The notes under the pieces: generated by a model
The model's input: only the letters and a program-made list of their open reading frames with translations
What the model was told of the DNA's origin: nothing
Database searches by the model: none
Position numbers and translations under genes: made by a program
Shown here: positions 36,227 to 45,610 of the stretch, piece by piece
Numbering within the stretch: position 1 is the first letter of the stretch
How the letters are laid out: each line of letters begins with the position of its first letter
Assembly (NCBI GenBank): GCA_024403515.1
Contig: JAKSRS010000007.1
Span: 1-64,000 of the forward strand
Direction of reading: 5' to 3'
Source: Lachnospiraceae bacterium
Lineage (GTDB): Bacteria; Bacillota; Clostridia; Lachnospirales; Lachnospiraceae
DNA length: 64,000 nt

Positions 36227-38165
36227 CAGAATAAAAGAACTGGTTGAAATCTTAAACAAGGCAAGCGACAGCTATTATTCTAAAGATGAAGAAATAATGT
36301 CGAACTTTGAATACGATGCTTTGTATGATGAACTTGTGGCGCTTGAAGAAGAGTGCGAGATTCATATGGCCAACAGCCCTACTTCAAAGGTTGGTTATGC
36401 TGCCGTAGATTTTCTTCCTAAAGAAACACACGAAAAGCCAATGCTTTCACTAAATAAAACCAAAAGCGTTGAAGAGCTGTCAGCTTTTGTGGGAGAAAAC
36501 GAAGCTCTTATCAGTTGGAAATTAGACGGACTTACAATGGTTTTAACTTACGAAAACGGTGAGCTTTCTAAGGCTGTTACCAGAGGTAACGGTGAGGTTG
36601 GAGAAGTTGTTACTCCTAACGCTAAAACCTTTGTAAATCTTCCTTTAAAGATTGCATTCAAGGGTAAACTGATTGTTAGAGGCGAGGCTGTTATTTCATA
36701 TCCTGACTTTGAGAAGGTCAACGAAGCGATTGACAATCCTGAAGACCAGTACAAAAATCCCCGTAACCTTTGCTCCGGTTCAGTAAGACAGCTAAATAGC
36801 GAAGTTACAGCTTCAAGACATGTAAGACTAATTGCCTATACACTGGTTGATATTGAAGGCAAGGAATTTGTTAAAAAGAGTGAGCAGGTAGAATTTTTAT
36901 CTTCGCTAGGCTTTGAAACTGTAGAATACTACGTTGAAACAGGTAAAAGCATAGCAGACAGGGTAAAGTATTTTGCTGAAAAGATTAAAGACTATGAAAT
37001 TCCTTCGGATGGTCTGGTTGTTACATATGATGACATCGAATATTCACAGGGGCTAGGACGAACAGCAAAGTTTCCACGTGATTCAATAGCTTTTAAATGG
37101 CAGGATGAAACTGCTAAAACCGTGTTAAGAGAGATTGAATGGAGTCCTTCGAGAACAGGGCTTATTAATCCTGTTGCTATTTTTGATACAGTTGAACTTG
37201 AAGGAACAAGCGTAAGCAGGGCAAGTATTCACAACATTTCTGTTATGGAAGGGTTAGAACTTGGAATTGGTGACGAGATTCTTGTCTTTAAGGCCAATAT
37301 GATAATTCCCCAGATAGCAGAAAATCTGACCAAATCAGGAAACTATACGGTTCCTGGCACATGCCCTTGCTGTGGTGGTAAAACTGAGATTAGAGCAATT
37401 AAAGAGGCTAAAAGCCTTTACTGTACGAACGAAGACTGCCCGGCTAAACAGATTAAGAAATTTTCTTTGTTTGTAAGTCGTGATGCAATGAACTTTGACG
37501 GCTTATCTGAAGCTACTTTGGAAAAGTTTGTCGAAGAAGGATTTGTGAAAGAGTATAGTGACTTATTCAAACTTTCAAGATATAAAGATTCAATAGTTAA
37601 TTTGGAAGGCTTTGGAGAAAAGTCCTATAATAAGCTTATTGAAAGTGCAGATAAGGCGCTTGATGTTTCAATTGCAAACTTTATATATTCTCTTGGAATA
37701 TTAAATGTTGGCCTGTCCAATGCTAAGATTATCTGCAGGGCATTTGATAACGATATAAATAAGGTCATTGCTGCTACGTATGATGAACTTGCGGCGATAG
37801 ACAATATAGGAGAAGTTATAGCCAAATCCTTTACCCAGTATTTCTTAAAAGATAGTAACATGCTTTCGGTAAGGAATCTTTTGGAGCTTGTACGAATGCG
37901 AAAGGAAGAAGCCGCTGACTTATCCGGTGAACTGGCAGGTAAGACTGTAGTCATAACCGGAAGTCTCAATCTATTTTCCAATCGTAAGGACCTTGTGGCA
38001 GCTATAGAGTTAAAGGGCGGCAAGGCAGCGTCAAGTGTTTCTAAAAACACCTTTATATTGGTAAATAATGACATTGAAAGTGCTTCTTCCAAAAACAAAA
38101 CAGCCAAGGAACTTGGCATTCCGATAATGTCGGAAGCGGAATTTGTTAGTAAATATTTAGATTAA
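36201..38165 (+). CDS. ligA: NAD-dependent DNA ligase
   Basis: A 654-residue ligase that seals nicks using NAD+. It has the Ia domain, the adenylation motif KLDG with Lys107, an OB fold, a four-cysteine zinc finger (CPCC near residue 395, then Cys-x5-Cys), helix-hairpin-helix repeats, and a C-terminal BRCT domain (about residues 575-654). ATG 36201 follows GAAGGA at 36187-36192 and overlaps the end of rluF; ATG 36192 lies in that site. Residues before the KLDG lysine (SW) differ from the usual EP, but the catalytic Lys is intact. Confidence 0.94.
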   Translation: MAKTEEKINRIKELVEILNKASDSYYSKDEEIMSNFEYDALYDELVALEEECEIHMANSPTSKVGYAAVDFLPKETHEKPMLSLNKTKSVEELSAFVGENEALISWKLDGLTMVLTYENGELSKAVTRGNGEVGEVVTPNAKTFVNLPLKIAFKGKLIVRGEAVISYPDFEKVNEAIDNPEDQYKNPRNLCSGSVRQLNSEVTASRHVRLIAYTLVDIEGKEFVKKSEQVEFLSSLGFETVEYYVETGKSIADRVKYFAEKIKDYEIPSDGLVVTYDDIEYSQGLGRTAKFPRDSIAFKWQDETAKTVLREIEWSPSRTGLINPVAIFDTVELEGTSVSRASIHNISVMEGLELGIGDEILVFKANMIIPQIAENLTKSGNYTVPGTCPCCGGKTEIRAIKEAKSLYCTNEDCPAKQIKKFSLFVSRDAMNFDGLSEATLEKFVEEGFVKEYSDLFKLSRYKDSIVNLEGFGEKSYNKLIESADKALDVSIANFIYSLGILNVGLSNAKIICRAFDNDINKVIAATYDELAAIDNIGEVIAKSFTQYFLKDSNMLSVRNLLELVRMRKEEAADLSGELAGKTVVITGSLNLFSNRKDLVAAIELKGGKAASSVSKNTFILVNNDIESASSKNKTAKELGIPIMSEAEFVSKYLD

Positions 38166-38177
38166 GGAGTAAAGAAA

Positions 38178-39104
38178 ATGCCAATTAAAATACAGGATTC
38201 ATTGCCCGCACAGGCAATTCTAGAAAGTGAAAATATATTTGTAATGACTGAACTTCGTGCTATGCACCAGGACATAAGACCCTTGAATGTTTTGATTCTT
38301 AACCTTATGCCCAACAAAGAGATTACAGAAACTCAGTTATTAAGAAAACTTTCAAATAGCCCATTGCAGGTAAATGTTGAGCTTTTACAGACACAAAGCT
38401 ATACACCTACACATGTTGATGCCAACCATCTTGAGTCTTTTTACACAACCTTTGATAAGATTAAAGACAGAAAGTTTGACGGCATGATTATTACAGGTGC
38501 CCCTCTTGATTATGTTAAATTTGAGGACGTAGCTTACTGGGAAGAGATGTGCCAGATTTTTGACTGGGCCGAGACCCATGTTCATTGTACCTTTTATCTT
38601 TGCTGGGCCTGCTTTGCAGCGCTTTATTACTACTATGGTCTTGAAAGATATGATAGAGAAGAGAAACTTTCAGGTGTTTACAAGCACCACATTTTAAAGC
38701 CTACTTCACCTTTATTCAGAGGCTTTGATGATGAATTCTGGGCTCCTCATTCAAGAGCAATGGGGATAGCAAAAGAAAAGATTGAGGCTACACCGGAACT
38801 TGAATTAATGGCATATTCTGATGAAGCAGGAGTGGCTATTGTAAAAACTGTTGATTCAAGAAAGTTCTTTGTTGGCCTTCATGCTGAATACGATGCGGAT
38901 ACCTTGTCAAACGAGTACTTCAGAGATTTAAACAAGGGAATGAACCCTAAAGTTCCCGTAAACTATTTCCCTGATGATGATCCAAGTAAGGCTCCAATCG
39001 TGAACTGGAGATCAACCGGACAGCTTCTTTATACTAACTGGCTTAACTACTACGTATACCAGGCTACACCCTATAATGTGGAGGCTATTGGTAGCGAAGC
39101 ATAA
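38178..39104 (+). CDS. metA: Homoserine O-acyltransferase MetA
   Basis: A 308-residue MetA, first step of methionine synthesis, acylating homoserine on its hydroxyl. The nucleophile is Cys142 in YLCWACFAA. Residue 111, known to set acyl-donor choice (Glu for acetyl-CoA, Gly for succinyl-CoA), is Asp here (GAPLDYVKF). An acidic side chain favours acetyl-CoA, so acetyltransferase is the better guess. I see no SAM or other riboswitch upstream; the gene follows ligA by 12 bp and ends the run. Confidence 0.93.
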   Translation: MPIKIQDSLPAQAILESENIFVMTELRAMHQDIRPLNVLILNLMPNKEITETQLLRKLSNSPLQVNVELLQTQSYTPTHVDANHLESFYTTFDKIKDRKFDGMIITGAPLDYVKFEDVAYWEEMCQIFDWAETHVHCTFYLCWACFAALYYYYGLERYDREEKLSGVYKHHILKPTSPLFRGFDDEFWAPHSRAMGIAKEKIEATPELELMAYSDEAGVAIVKTVDSRKFFVGLHAEYDADTLSNEYFRDLNKGMNPKVPVNYFPDDDPSKAPIVNWRSTGQLLYTNWLNYYVYQATPYNVEAIGSEA

Positions 39105-39111
39105 CAAAAAT

Positions 39112-39151
39112 CACAGCTTCTCAAAGATTTGAGAGGCTGTGTTCTTTTTTA
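39112..39151 (+). terminator. Intrinsic terminator after metA
   Basis: CACAGC...TCTCAAA pairs with TTTGAGA...GCTGTG (39112-39141), followed by TTCTTTTTT. Confidence 0.9.
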
Positions 39152-39175
39152 CAATATAGGAAGATATTCCTAATA

Positions 39176-39203
39176 TTGACAAGCAATTTTTTTGTGCTAT
39201 ATT
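39176..39203 (+). promoter_or_regulatory. Promoter of the oppBCDFA operon
   Basis: TTGACA (39176-39181), 16 bp, TATATT (39198-39203). It predicts an untranslated leader of about 190 nt. Confidence 0.75.
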
Positions 39204-39209
39204 AGTAGT

Positions 39210-39398
39210 GTTAATTTTTATATATCGAGTTTTTGATTGTACGAAGAGGTGCAGATTTTGGCGATGAAGCACCTTATTATTTTGCAAATCGCGCTTTAAT
39301 ACTTAAAAGTGTTACATTGGTTATGCATTGCATTGGTTATGTGGTAAAACGTTTAAGCTATAGCGCGCTAACGAGATATAGAATCTAAGGAGTTGGCT
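39210..39398 (+). other. Long leader of the opp operon
   Basis: No gene of normal size. It holds a 6-bp hairpin (AGGTGC/GCACCT, 39247-39274 region), an 11-codon frame (39264-39299, start ATG AAG, preceded by AGGTG), two copies of GCATTGGTTATG-like sequence around 39315-39345, and GCGCGC. I recognise no known riboswitch. Confidence 0.4.
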
Positions 39399-40316
39399 AT
39401 GGCAAAGTATATTTTAAAGAGAGTTTTGCTTGCTATTCTGACCATTTGGGCAGTAGCAACACTTACCTTCTTTTTGATGAATGCTGTTCCCGGTGGACCG
39501 TTTTTATCAGAGAAGGCTATTAGTCCGGCAGCAACAAAGGCGCTGGAAGCTAAATATGGTTTGGATAAACCCTTAAGTCAGCAGTATCTTACATACATGA
39601 CTGATGCACTTCATGGTGATTTCGGCGACAGCTTAAAGCAGAGAGGTCGTACCGTTATCGGTATTATCACAATGAAGTTCCCTGTATCAGCAAGAGTTGG
39701 TGGCATTTCTGTTTTGGTATCACTCATTGTTGGCGTAGTGCTCGGATGTGTTGCAGCACTTAAACAGGGTAAATTTATGGACGGTTTAATCAGTGTTATT
39801 TCTACTCTTGGTATAGCTGTTCCCGGTTTCGTAATTTGTACACTTCTTATGTATTTGTTTGGTGTTAAGTTAAGATGGTTGCCAACTCTTGGACTTACAT
39901 CACCTAAGCATTACATTATGCCTGTAGCGGCACTTTCTTTTTACCCTACAGCTTACATTATGAGACTTATGAGATCATCAATGCTTGATGCTCTGGGACA
40001 GGATTACATGAGAACAGCTAAAGCCAAAGGTCTTTCCGGAAAGAAGCAGTTATTTAAGCATGCGCTTAGAAACGCTATTCTTCCTGTTGTAACTTATGTA
40101 GGCCCCCTCCTTGCATATACAGTTACAGGTAGTTTCGTAGTTGAAAAAATCTTCACTATCCCCGGACTTGGCGGTGAATTTATCGGAGCAATCTCAGGAC
40201 GTGATTACACTTTAATCATGGGAACAACAATTTTCCTTGCAACACTCATTGTTGTTATGAACGTTATTGTTGATATTGTTTACAAGATAATTGACCCTAG
40301 AATCAAGTTAAAGTAG
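39399..40316 (+). CDS. oppB: Oligopeptide ABC transporter permease
   Basis: ATG 39399, 6 bp after TAAGGAG, gives a 305-residue BPD_transp_1 permease beginning MAKYILKRVL, the usual OppB start; TTG 39393 lies too close to the ribosome site. Family features include PGGPFLSE after the first membrane segment and the EAA loop near RSSMLDALGQDYMRTAKAKG. First gene of a five-gene operon. Confidence 0.92.
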   Translation: MAKYILKRVLLAILTIWAVATLTFFLMNAVPGGPFLSEKAISPAATKALEAKYGLDKPLSQQYLTYMTDALHGDFGDSLKQRGRTVIGIITMKFPVSARVGGISVLVSLIVGVVLGCVAALKQGKFMDGLISVISTLGIAVPGFVICTLLMYLFGVKLRWLPTLGLTSPKHYIMPVAALSFYPTAYIMRLMRSSMLDALGQDYMRTAKAKGLSGKKQLFKHALRNAILPVVTYVGPLLAYTVTGSFVVEKIFTIPGLGGEFIGAISGRDYTLIMGTTIFLATLIVVMNVIVDIVYKIIDPRIKLK

Positions 40317-40325
40317 GAGAAGAAG

Positions 40326-41372
40326 ATGAAACAGAATCCATTAAGTTTTCAATTAGATATTAAGCCTGAAGATTTTCTTCCCGCTACAGAAGAAGAGAAG
40401 CAAAGTCAGGTTATTATGCGCGAAAGCGTTAGCTTCTGGAAGGATGGTTTCAGAAGACTTAGAAAAAATAAAATCGCTATGGTTTCAATCGCGGTTATTA
40501 TTATAGTAATGATTTTTTCATTTATTGTTCCTATGTTTTATCCTTATTCATATGAACAGCAGATTAAGGGAGCTAATAACCTTGCACCCATGCAGTATTC
40601 AGCCAAGGAACTTGCAAGAATAGAAGCTGGTGAAAAGGTATTCCCTCACATCTTTGGTACCGACAATATGGGACGTGATTACGCCATTCGTGTAATGATG
40701 GGTAGTAAGATTTCACTTTTAGTAGGTCTTGTTGCTACAGCCATTATCCTTGTTATCGGTTCAATTTATGGTTCCATTGCAGCCTTCTTCGGTGGTTGGG
40801 TCGATCTGATTATGATGAGAATTGTAGATATCATTTATACAGTTCCGGACGTTTTGCTGATTGTACTTTTATCCTTTGCCTTAAAAGCACCTTTAGAGAC
40901 ACTGGCATCAGTTCCCGGGTTTGGCTGGGTAAAGACTCTTGGAACCAACCTTATTTCCATCTTTATAGTTTTTGCTCTTTTATACTGGGTAGGTATGGCT
41001 CGTATGATTCGTAGCCAGATTCTTACATTAAAAGAAAGTGACTACGTTACAGCTGCAAGAGCTTTAGGTGTTAAGAACGGCAAGATAATCAAAAAGCATT
41101 TATTAACAAACTGTATCGGAACAATTATTGTTACAACAACACTTCAGATTCCTTCATCAATCTTTACTGAAAGCTTTTTAAGTTTCTTAGGACTTGGTGT
41201 TGCTGTGCCGCTTCCTTCATTGGGAAGTTTAGCAAGTGCAGGACTTAACGGTATTAATTCACATCCTCATTTGCTCTTTATCCCTGCTGTAACAATCAGT
41301 TTGATTATTTTAAGTTTTAACCTTTTAGGTGACGGACTTAGAGATGCATTTGACCCTAAGATGAAGAAATAA
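40326..41372 (+). CDS. oppC: Oligopeptide ABC transporter permease
   Basis: A 348-residue OppC-type permease with a long cytoplasmic N terminus (about 45 residues), a membrane segment, and the HIFGTDNMGRDYAIR motif typical of the family. The central insertion (about residues 175-215) is larger than in DppC. It starts 9 bp after oppB on AGGAG. Confidence 0.92.
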   Translation: MKQNPLSFQLDIKPEDFLPATEEEKQSQVIMRESVSFWKDGFRRLRKNKIAMVSIAVIIIVMIFSFIVPMFYPYSYEQQIKGANNLAPMQYSAKELARIEAGEKVFPHIFGTDNMGRDYAIRVMMGSKISLLVGLVATAIILVIGSIYGSIAAFFGGWVDLIMMRIVDIIYTVPDVLLIVLLSFALKAPLETLASVPGFGWVKTLGTNLISIFIVFALLYWVGMARMIRSQILTLKESDYVTAARALGVKNGKIIKKHLLTNCIGTIIVTTTLQIPSSIFTESFLSFLGLGVAVPLPSLGSLASAGLNGINSHPHLLFIPAVTISLIILSFNLLGDGLRDAFDPKMKK

Positions 41373-41387
41373 GGAAGGTATAAGAAG

Positions 41388-42392
41388 ATGTCAGATAAAT
41401 ATTTAGTAGACATAAAAAACGAGCGCCTTTCCTTCTTTACTCCGGCAGGAGAGGTTAAAGCATTAAATGATGTATCAATTCACCTTGAGCCCGGTGAAGT
41501 TTTGGGCATTGTTGGTGAATCCGGTTCCGGAAAGTCTGTAACTGCATATTCACTTATGGGACTTACAGCTAATCCCGGAAAACTAATTGGTGGTTCACTT
41601 ATGTTCAATGACCACCAGATTGAAAATATGACAGAACGAGAGATGAGAAAAATCAGAGGATCTGAAGTGTCTATCATTTTCCAGGATCCGATGACAAGTC
41701 TTAATCCGGTTTATACTATTGGAAATCAGATAGTTGAAGTTATTATGCTTCATACTGATAAAACAAGAAAAGAAGCCAAAGAAAGAGCCAAGGAACTTCT
41801 TGAACTTGTAGGTATCAATGAACCAAGCAAGAGACTTAAGCAGTATCCTCACGAACTTTCAGGTGGTATGAGACAGCGAGTAATGATTGCTATTGCTCTT
41901 GCCTGTGAACCTAAGCTTCTTATCGCTGACGAACCTACGACAGCTCTTGACGTTACAATTCAGGCTCAGATTCTTGAGCTTATGATGGAACTTAAAGAAA
42001 AGCTTGGAATGGCAATCATAATGATTACACACGACCTTGGCGTCGTTGCAAGCATGTGCGACAGAATTGCAGTTATGTATGCTGGACGTATTATTGAATA
42101 CGGCACAACCGATGATATTTTCTACAATCCCAAGCACATGTATACCAAAGGACTTATCCGTTCTATTCCACGTCTTGATGCCACAGAGCATGAAAGACTT
42201 GTTCCTATTGAAGGAACACCGGTCGATTTACTTAATCCACCGGCAGGATGTCCTTTTGCTCCCCGCTGTGAGGCATGTATGAAGATTTGCTTACGACAGA
42301 TGCCTCCTAAAGCAGTGTTTGATGAAGTTCATTACACTCACTGCTGGTTAAATCAGAAAGAAATGATGGAGAAGGGGGAAGCAAATGAGTAA
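41388..42392 (+). CDS. oppD: Oligopeptide ABC transporter ATPase
   Basis: A 334-residue ATPase with GESGSGKSVTAYS, the LSGGMRQRVMIA signature, ADEPTTALDV, and a C-terminal oligopeptide_HPY extension with the cysteine motif CPFAPRCEAC-x3-C that can hold an iron-sulfur cluster in related DppD. This extension separates it from the shorter ATPase of the first operon. It overlaps oppF by 8 bp. Confidence 0.93.
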   Translation: MSDKYLVDIKNERLSFFTPAGEVKALNDVSIHLEPGEVLGIVGESGSGKSVTAYSLMGLTANPGKLIGGSLMFNDHQIENMTEREMRKIRGSEVSIIFQDPMTSLNPVYTIGNQIVEVIMLHTDKTRKEAKERAKELLELVGINEPSKRLKQYPHELSGGMRQRVMIAIALACEPKLLIADEPTTALDVTIQAQILELMMELKEKLGMAIIMITHDLGVVASMCDRIAVMYAGRIIEYGTTDDIFYNPKHMYTKGLIRSIPRLDATEHERLVPIEGTPVDLLNPPAGCPFAPRCEACMKICLRQMPPKAVFDEVHYTHCWLNQKEMMEKGEANE

Positions 42393-43374
42393 CGAATTTA
42401 TTAAAGTTGAGCATTTAAAGCAGTACTTCCCGGCAGGCGGACACGGAAAGAATAAAAGATTCATTCAGGCTGTAGATGATGTTAATTTTACTATCAATAA
42501 AGGTGAGACATTAGGACTTGTAGGCGAATCCGGATGCGGAAAGACAACGACAGGTAGATCACTTTTAAGATTATATGAGCCAACAGGCGGACGTTTTGAA
42601 TTTGATAACAACGTTATTTTCGATGTGGAAAACAAGAAATTTGCCAAGATGGATGAGTTCCGCAAAAGAATGCAGATCGTATTCCAGGACCCTTACGCAA
42701 GCCTTGACCCTCGAATGACAGTAGCTGATATTGTTGGCGAAGCAATTGATGCTCATAAGCTTGCTTCAAGTAAGCAGGACAGATATGACATGATTATTGA
42801 AATGCTTGAAAGAGTTGGACTTAACTCCGAGCATGCCAATAGATATCCTCACGAATTTTCAGGCGGACAGAGGCAGAGAGTTGGTATCGCAAGAGCACTT
42901 GCAGTAAGACCTGATTTTATCGTTTGTGATGAACCCGTATCTGCGCTTGATGTTTCGATTCAGGCCCAGGTAGTAAATATGTTTGAGGATCTTCAAAATG
43001 AAATGGGACTTACTTACCTTTTCATTGCTCATGATCTTTCAATCGTAAAGCATATTTCCAAGAATATTGGTGTTATGTACCTTGGTAGAATGGTAGAACT
43101 TGCTGACAGCTTTGAAATAACAAGTCATCCGGTTCATCCTTATACAAAGAGTCTTATTTCAGCAATTCCGATTGCTGATCCTAAGATTGCAAGAGAGAGT
43201 AAGAGAATTGTTCTCGAAGGAGACGTACCAAGTCCTCTTAATCCTCCCAGCGGATGCAGATTTAGGACAAGATGCAAGTACGCTACAGAAAGATGTGCTT
43301 GCGAAGTTCCTCAGTTTAAAGAGGTTTCTGCCGGCCACTATGCAGCATGCCATAATCTTGATGCATGCAACTAA
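42385..43374 (+). CDS. oppF: Oligopeptide ABC transporter ATPase
   Basis: A 329-residue ATPase with GESGCGKTTTGRS, FSGGQRQRVGIA, CDEPVSALDVS, and a C-terminal extension with GCRFRTRCKYATERC. It pairs with OppD; both are coupled by the 8-bp overlap. The binding-protein gene follows after a 66-bp gap containing a TATAAT-like element without a good -35. Confidence 0.93.
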   Translation: MSNEFIKVEHLKQYFPAGGHGKNKRFIQAVDDVNFTINKGETLGLVGESGCGKTTTGRSLLRLYEPTGGRFEFDNNVIFDVENKKFAKMDEFRKRMQIVFQDPYASLDPRMTVADIVGEAIDAHKLASSKQDRYDMIIEMLERVGLNSEHANRYPHEFSGGQRQRVGIARALAVRPDFIVCDEPVSALDVSIQAQVVNMFEDLQNEMGLTYLFIAHDLSIVKHISKNIGVMYLGRMVELADSFEITSHPVHPYTKSLISAIPIADPKIARESKRIVLEGDVPSPLNPPSGCRFRTRCKYATERCACEVPQFKEVSAGHYAACHNLDACN

Positions 43375-43440
43375 TTAATTTTGATAAGCCACGTGATTAA
43401 CTGCACGTTGTTTATAATATATCTAAGGAGGTTAGTGATA

Positions 43441-45138
43441 ATGAAAAAGAGAATTATCGCGCTTGTACTTACAGCTGTTATGGCTGCAAGCCTTGTAGCT
43501 TGTGGAAGCACACCTGCTTCATCAAGCGACAACACTCAGGCTCCTGCAGCTTCAGAATCTTCAAATACAGATAACGAAGCTACTGCTGAGCCCCTTGAAA
43601 ATGTTGACGGAAAGATCCTTTCTGTTCAGGTTGGACCTGATCCCGAAACAATCGACCCCGCACTTAACAGTGCTGTTGATGGAGGAAACATGATACTCCA
43701 CAACTTTGAATGTCTTCTTACAGTAGCTCAGGACGGAAGCCTTGCTCCCGGACAGGCTGAAACTTACGATGTAACAGAAGACGGTCTTACATGGACATTC
43801 CATTTAAGAGATGGCCTTAAGTGGTCAGATGGTTCAGACTTAACAGCTAACGATTTCGTATATAGCTGGAGAAGAGTATGTGATCCTAACACAGCAGCTC
43901 CTTACGCTGAAACAGTTCTTGGTATGGTTGAAGGTTTCGATGAAGCTATCAACGGTAACTTAGAAGCTCTTGGTGTAACAGCACTTGATGACAAGACACT
44001 TGAAGTTAAGCTTGCAAACGTTTGCCCTTACTTCGGTTCTTTAGCAGCATTTGCTACACTTAGCCCTGTTCAGTCAGCAACTATCGAAGCAAACGGAGAT
44101 GCTTGGGCTATCGATCCTTCTACATACGTTTCTAACGGACCTTTCTACGTATCAGAATGGGTACCCGGTTCTTACATTCTTATGAAAAAGAACCCTTACT
44201 ACTGGAACAAAGATGCAATCAAGCTTGGCGGAATTATGTGGAATCTTATTGAAGATTCAAACGCTGCTTACAGTGCATACCAGACAGGCGACGTACTTAT
44301 GATTAAGGACGTTCCTACAGAAGAAATTCCTTCACTTGTTGGAAATTCAGAATTTTCAATTGAACCTATCATTGGTACTTACTATGTAAGTGTTAACACA
44401 TCAAAAGCTCCTTTTGACAATTCACTTCTTCGTCAGGCATTAAGCCTTGCAATCGATCGTGAATATGTTGCAGGAACAATCATGCAGGGTACATACACTG
44501 CAGCTACAAACTTCATGGGCCCCGGTTGGTCAGATCCTAAGGGCGGAGACTTCTTAGAAAATGCTAACGGTGGAAAGCCTTACATTGATAACTCTGACTA
44601 CGATGCAAACCTTGCTAAGGCTAAGGAACTTCTTGCAGAAGCTGGATATCCTGATGGTGAAGGTCTTCCTACTCTTACATACACAACTAACGATGCAGGT
44701 TACCACAAGGCTGTTGCTGAATACTTACAGCAGGCTTGGGCTGAAATCGGTATTACACTTGAAGTAAACGTTGTTGAATGGGCTTCATTCACACCTATGC
44801 GTCGTTCAGGTGACTACGAAATCGCTCGTAACGGTTGGGTTGGCGACTACGCAGATCCTTCAAACATGATTGAACTTCTTTACTCATCAAACGGTAACAA
44901 TGATGGTAAGTACAACAATCCTGAATTTGATGCTGCAATCGATGTATCAAGAACAACTCTTGACACAACAGAAAGATCAGCAGCTCTTCACCAGGCAGAA
45001 GATATTCTTATGGCTGACGCAGGATGTATCCCTGTAGCTTACTACAGTGACTTCTGGCTTCAGAGCCCTAAGATTACAGGATCATGGCACTCAGCTTATG
45101 GTTACTGGTACTTTATGTTCGCTGATATCGCTGACTAA
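43441..45138 (+). CDS. oppA: Oligopeptide-binding lipoprotein
   Basis: ATG 43441, 9 bp after AAGGAGG at 43425-43431, gives a 565-residue family-5 solute-binding lipoprotein with lipobox LVAC (Cys21) and a Ser/Ala/Thr-rich linker. The mature domain has TWTFHLRDGLKWSDG and LSLAIDREYV, as in OppA. Upstream in-frame sequence to 43381 is not coding. Its codon use is more biased than that of the transporter genes upstream, fitting the higher expression expected of a binding protein. A strong terminator ends the operon. Confidence 0.94.
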   Translation: MKKRIIALVLTAVMAASLVACGSTPASSSDNTQAPAASESSNTDNEATAEPLENVDGKILSVQVGPDPETIDPALNSAVDGGNMILHNFECLLTVAQDGSLAPGQAETYDVTEDGLTWTFHLRDGLKWSDGSDLTANDFVYSWRRVCDPNTAAPYAETVLGMVEGFDEAINGNLEALGVTALDDKTLEVKLANVCPYFGSLAAFATLSPVQSATIEANGDAWAIDPSTYVSNGPFYVSEWVPGSYILMKKNPYYWNKDAIKLGGIMWNLIEDSNAAYSAYQTGDVLMIKDVPTEEIPSLVGNSEFSIEPIIGTYYVSVNTSKAPFDNSLLRQALSLAIDREYVAGTIMQGTYTAATNFMGPGWSDPKGGDFLENANGGKPYIDNSDYDANLAKAKELLAEAGYPDGEGLPTLTYTTNDAGYHKAVAEYLQQAWAEIGITLEVNVVEWASFTPMRRSGDYEIARNGWVGDYADPSNMIELLYSSNGNNDGKYNNPEFDAAIDVSRTTLDTTERSAALHQAEDILMADAGCIPVAYYSDFWLQSPKITGSWHSAYGYWYFMFADIAD

Positions 45139-45161
45139 TTGAATTATTGGTAAGCTTCTAA

Positions 45162-45188
45162 GCCCCCTGATTTATCAGGGGGCTTTTT
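45162..45188 (+). terminator. Intrinsic terminator of the opp operon
   Basis: Perfect 9-bp GC-rich stem GCCCCCTGA/TCAGGGGGC with loop TTTA, then TTTTT. Confidence 0.95.
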
Positions 45189-45249
45189 ACAATATCTAGT
45201 GTCTATTGCAAAATTTGGTGTATATATTGCACTTTTTTGTCGATAACAG

Positions 45250-45279
45250 TTGTAAATTGCGGTTAATTCGTGCTAAAAT
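45250..45279 (+). promoter_or_regulatory. Promoter of the Dabb-domain gene
   Basis: TTGTAA (45250-45255), 18 bp, TAAAAT (45274-45279). Confidence 0.55.
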
Positions 45280-45307
45280 TATAGAAAAATTGATTAGGGG
45301 AAATCAT

Positions 45308-45610
45308 ATGGTAAAGCATGTAATTTTGTGGACCCTTAAGGACGAATACTGTGGCCATCAGATGGAGGAAATCAAGGCCGGTATTAAAGAAGGTCTTGAA
45401 GGATTAAAAGGTCAGATTGATGGCCTTGTTGATATTAAGGTAAACATTGCGCCTCTACGCAGTTCTAACTGCGATTTGATGCTTGATTCAACTTTTGAAA
45501 GTGAAGAAGCATTAAAGGCATATGCAAGTAATCCACTTCATGTTCATGTTGCTGATACTAAGGTGAGACCTTTTACAGCTAAAAGAACCTGCATGGACTA
45601 TACAATTTAG
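45308..45610 (+). CDS. Dabb (stress-responsive alpha/beta barrel) protein
   Basis: ATG 45308 follows AGGGGA and gives a 100-residue protein beginning MVKHVILWTLKDE, the standard start of Dabb (PF07876) proteins. The HVHVADTKVRPF segment (about residues 78-89) is also typical. These small dimeric ferredoxin-like proteins have varied or unknown roles. The upstream in-frame extension to 45206 overlaps the promoter and is rejected. Confidence 0.88.
   Translation: MVKHVILWTLKDEYCGHQMEEIKAGIKEGLEGLKGQIDGLVDIKVNIAPLRSSNCDLMLDSTFESEEALKAYASNPLHVHVADTKVRPFTAKRTCMDYTI

Noticed and set aside
38166..38177. SAM riboswitch or T-box for metA
   Set aside because: Only 12 bp separate ligA and metA, so there is no room for one.
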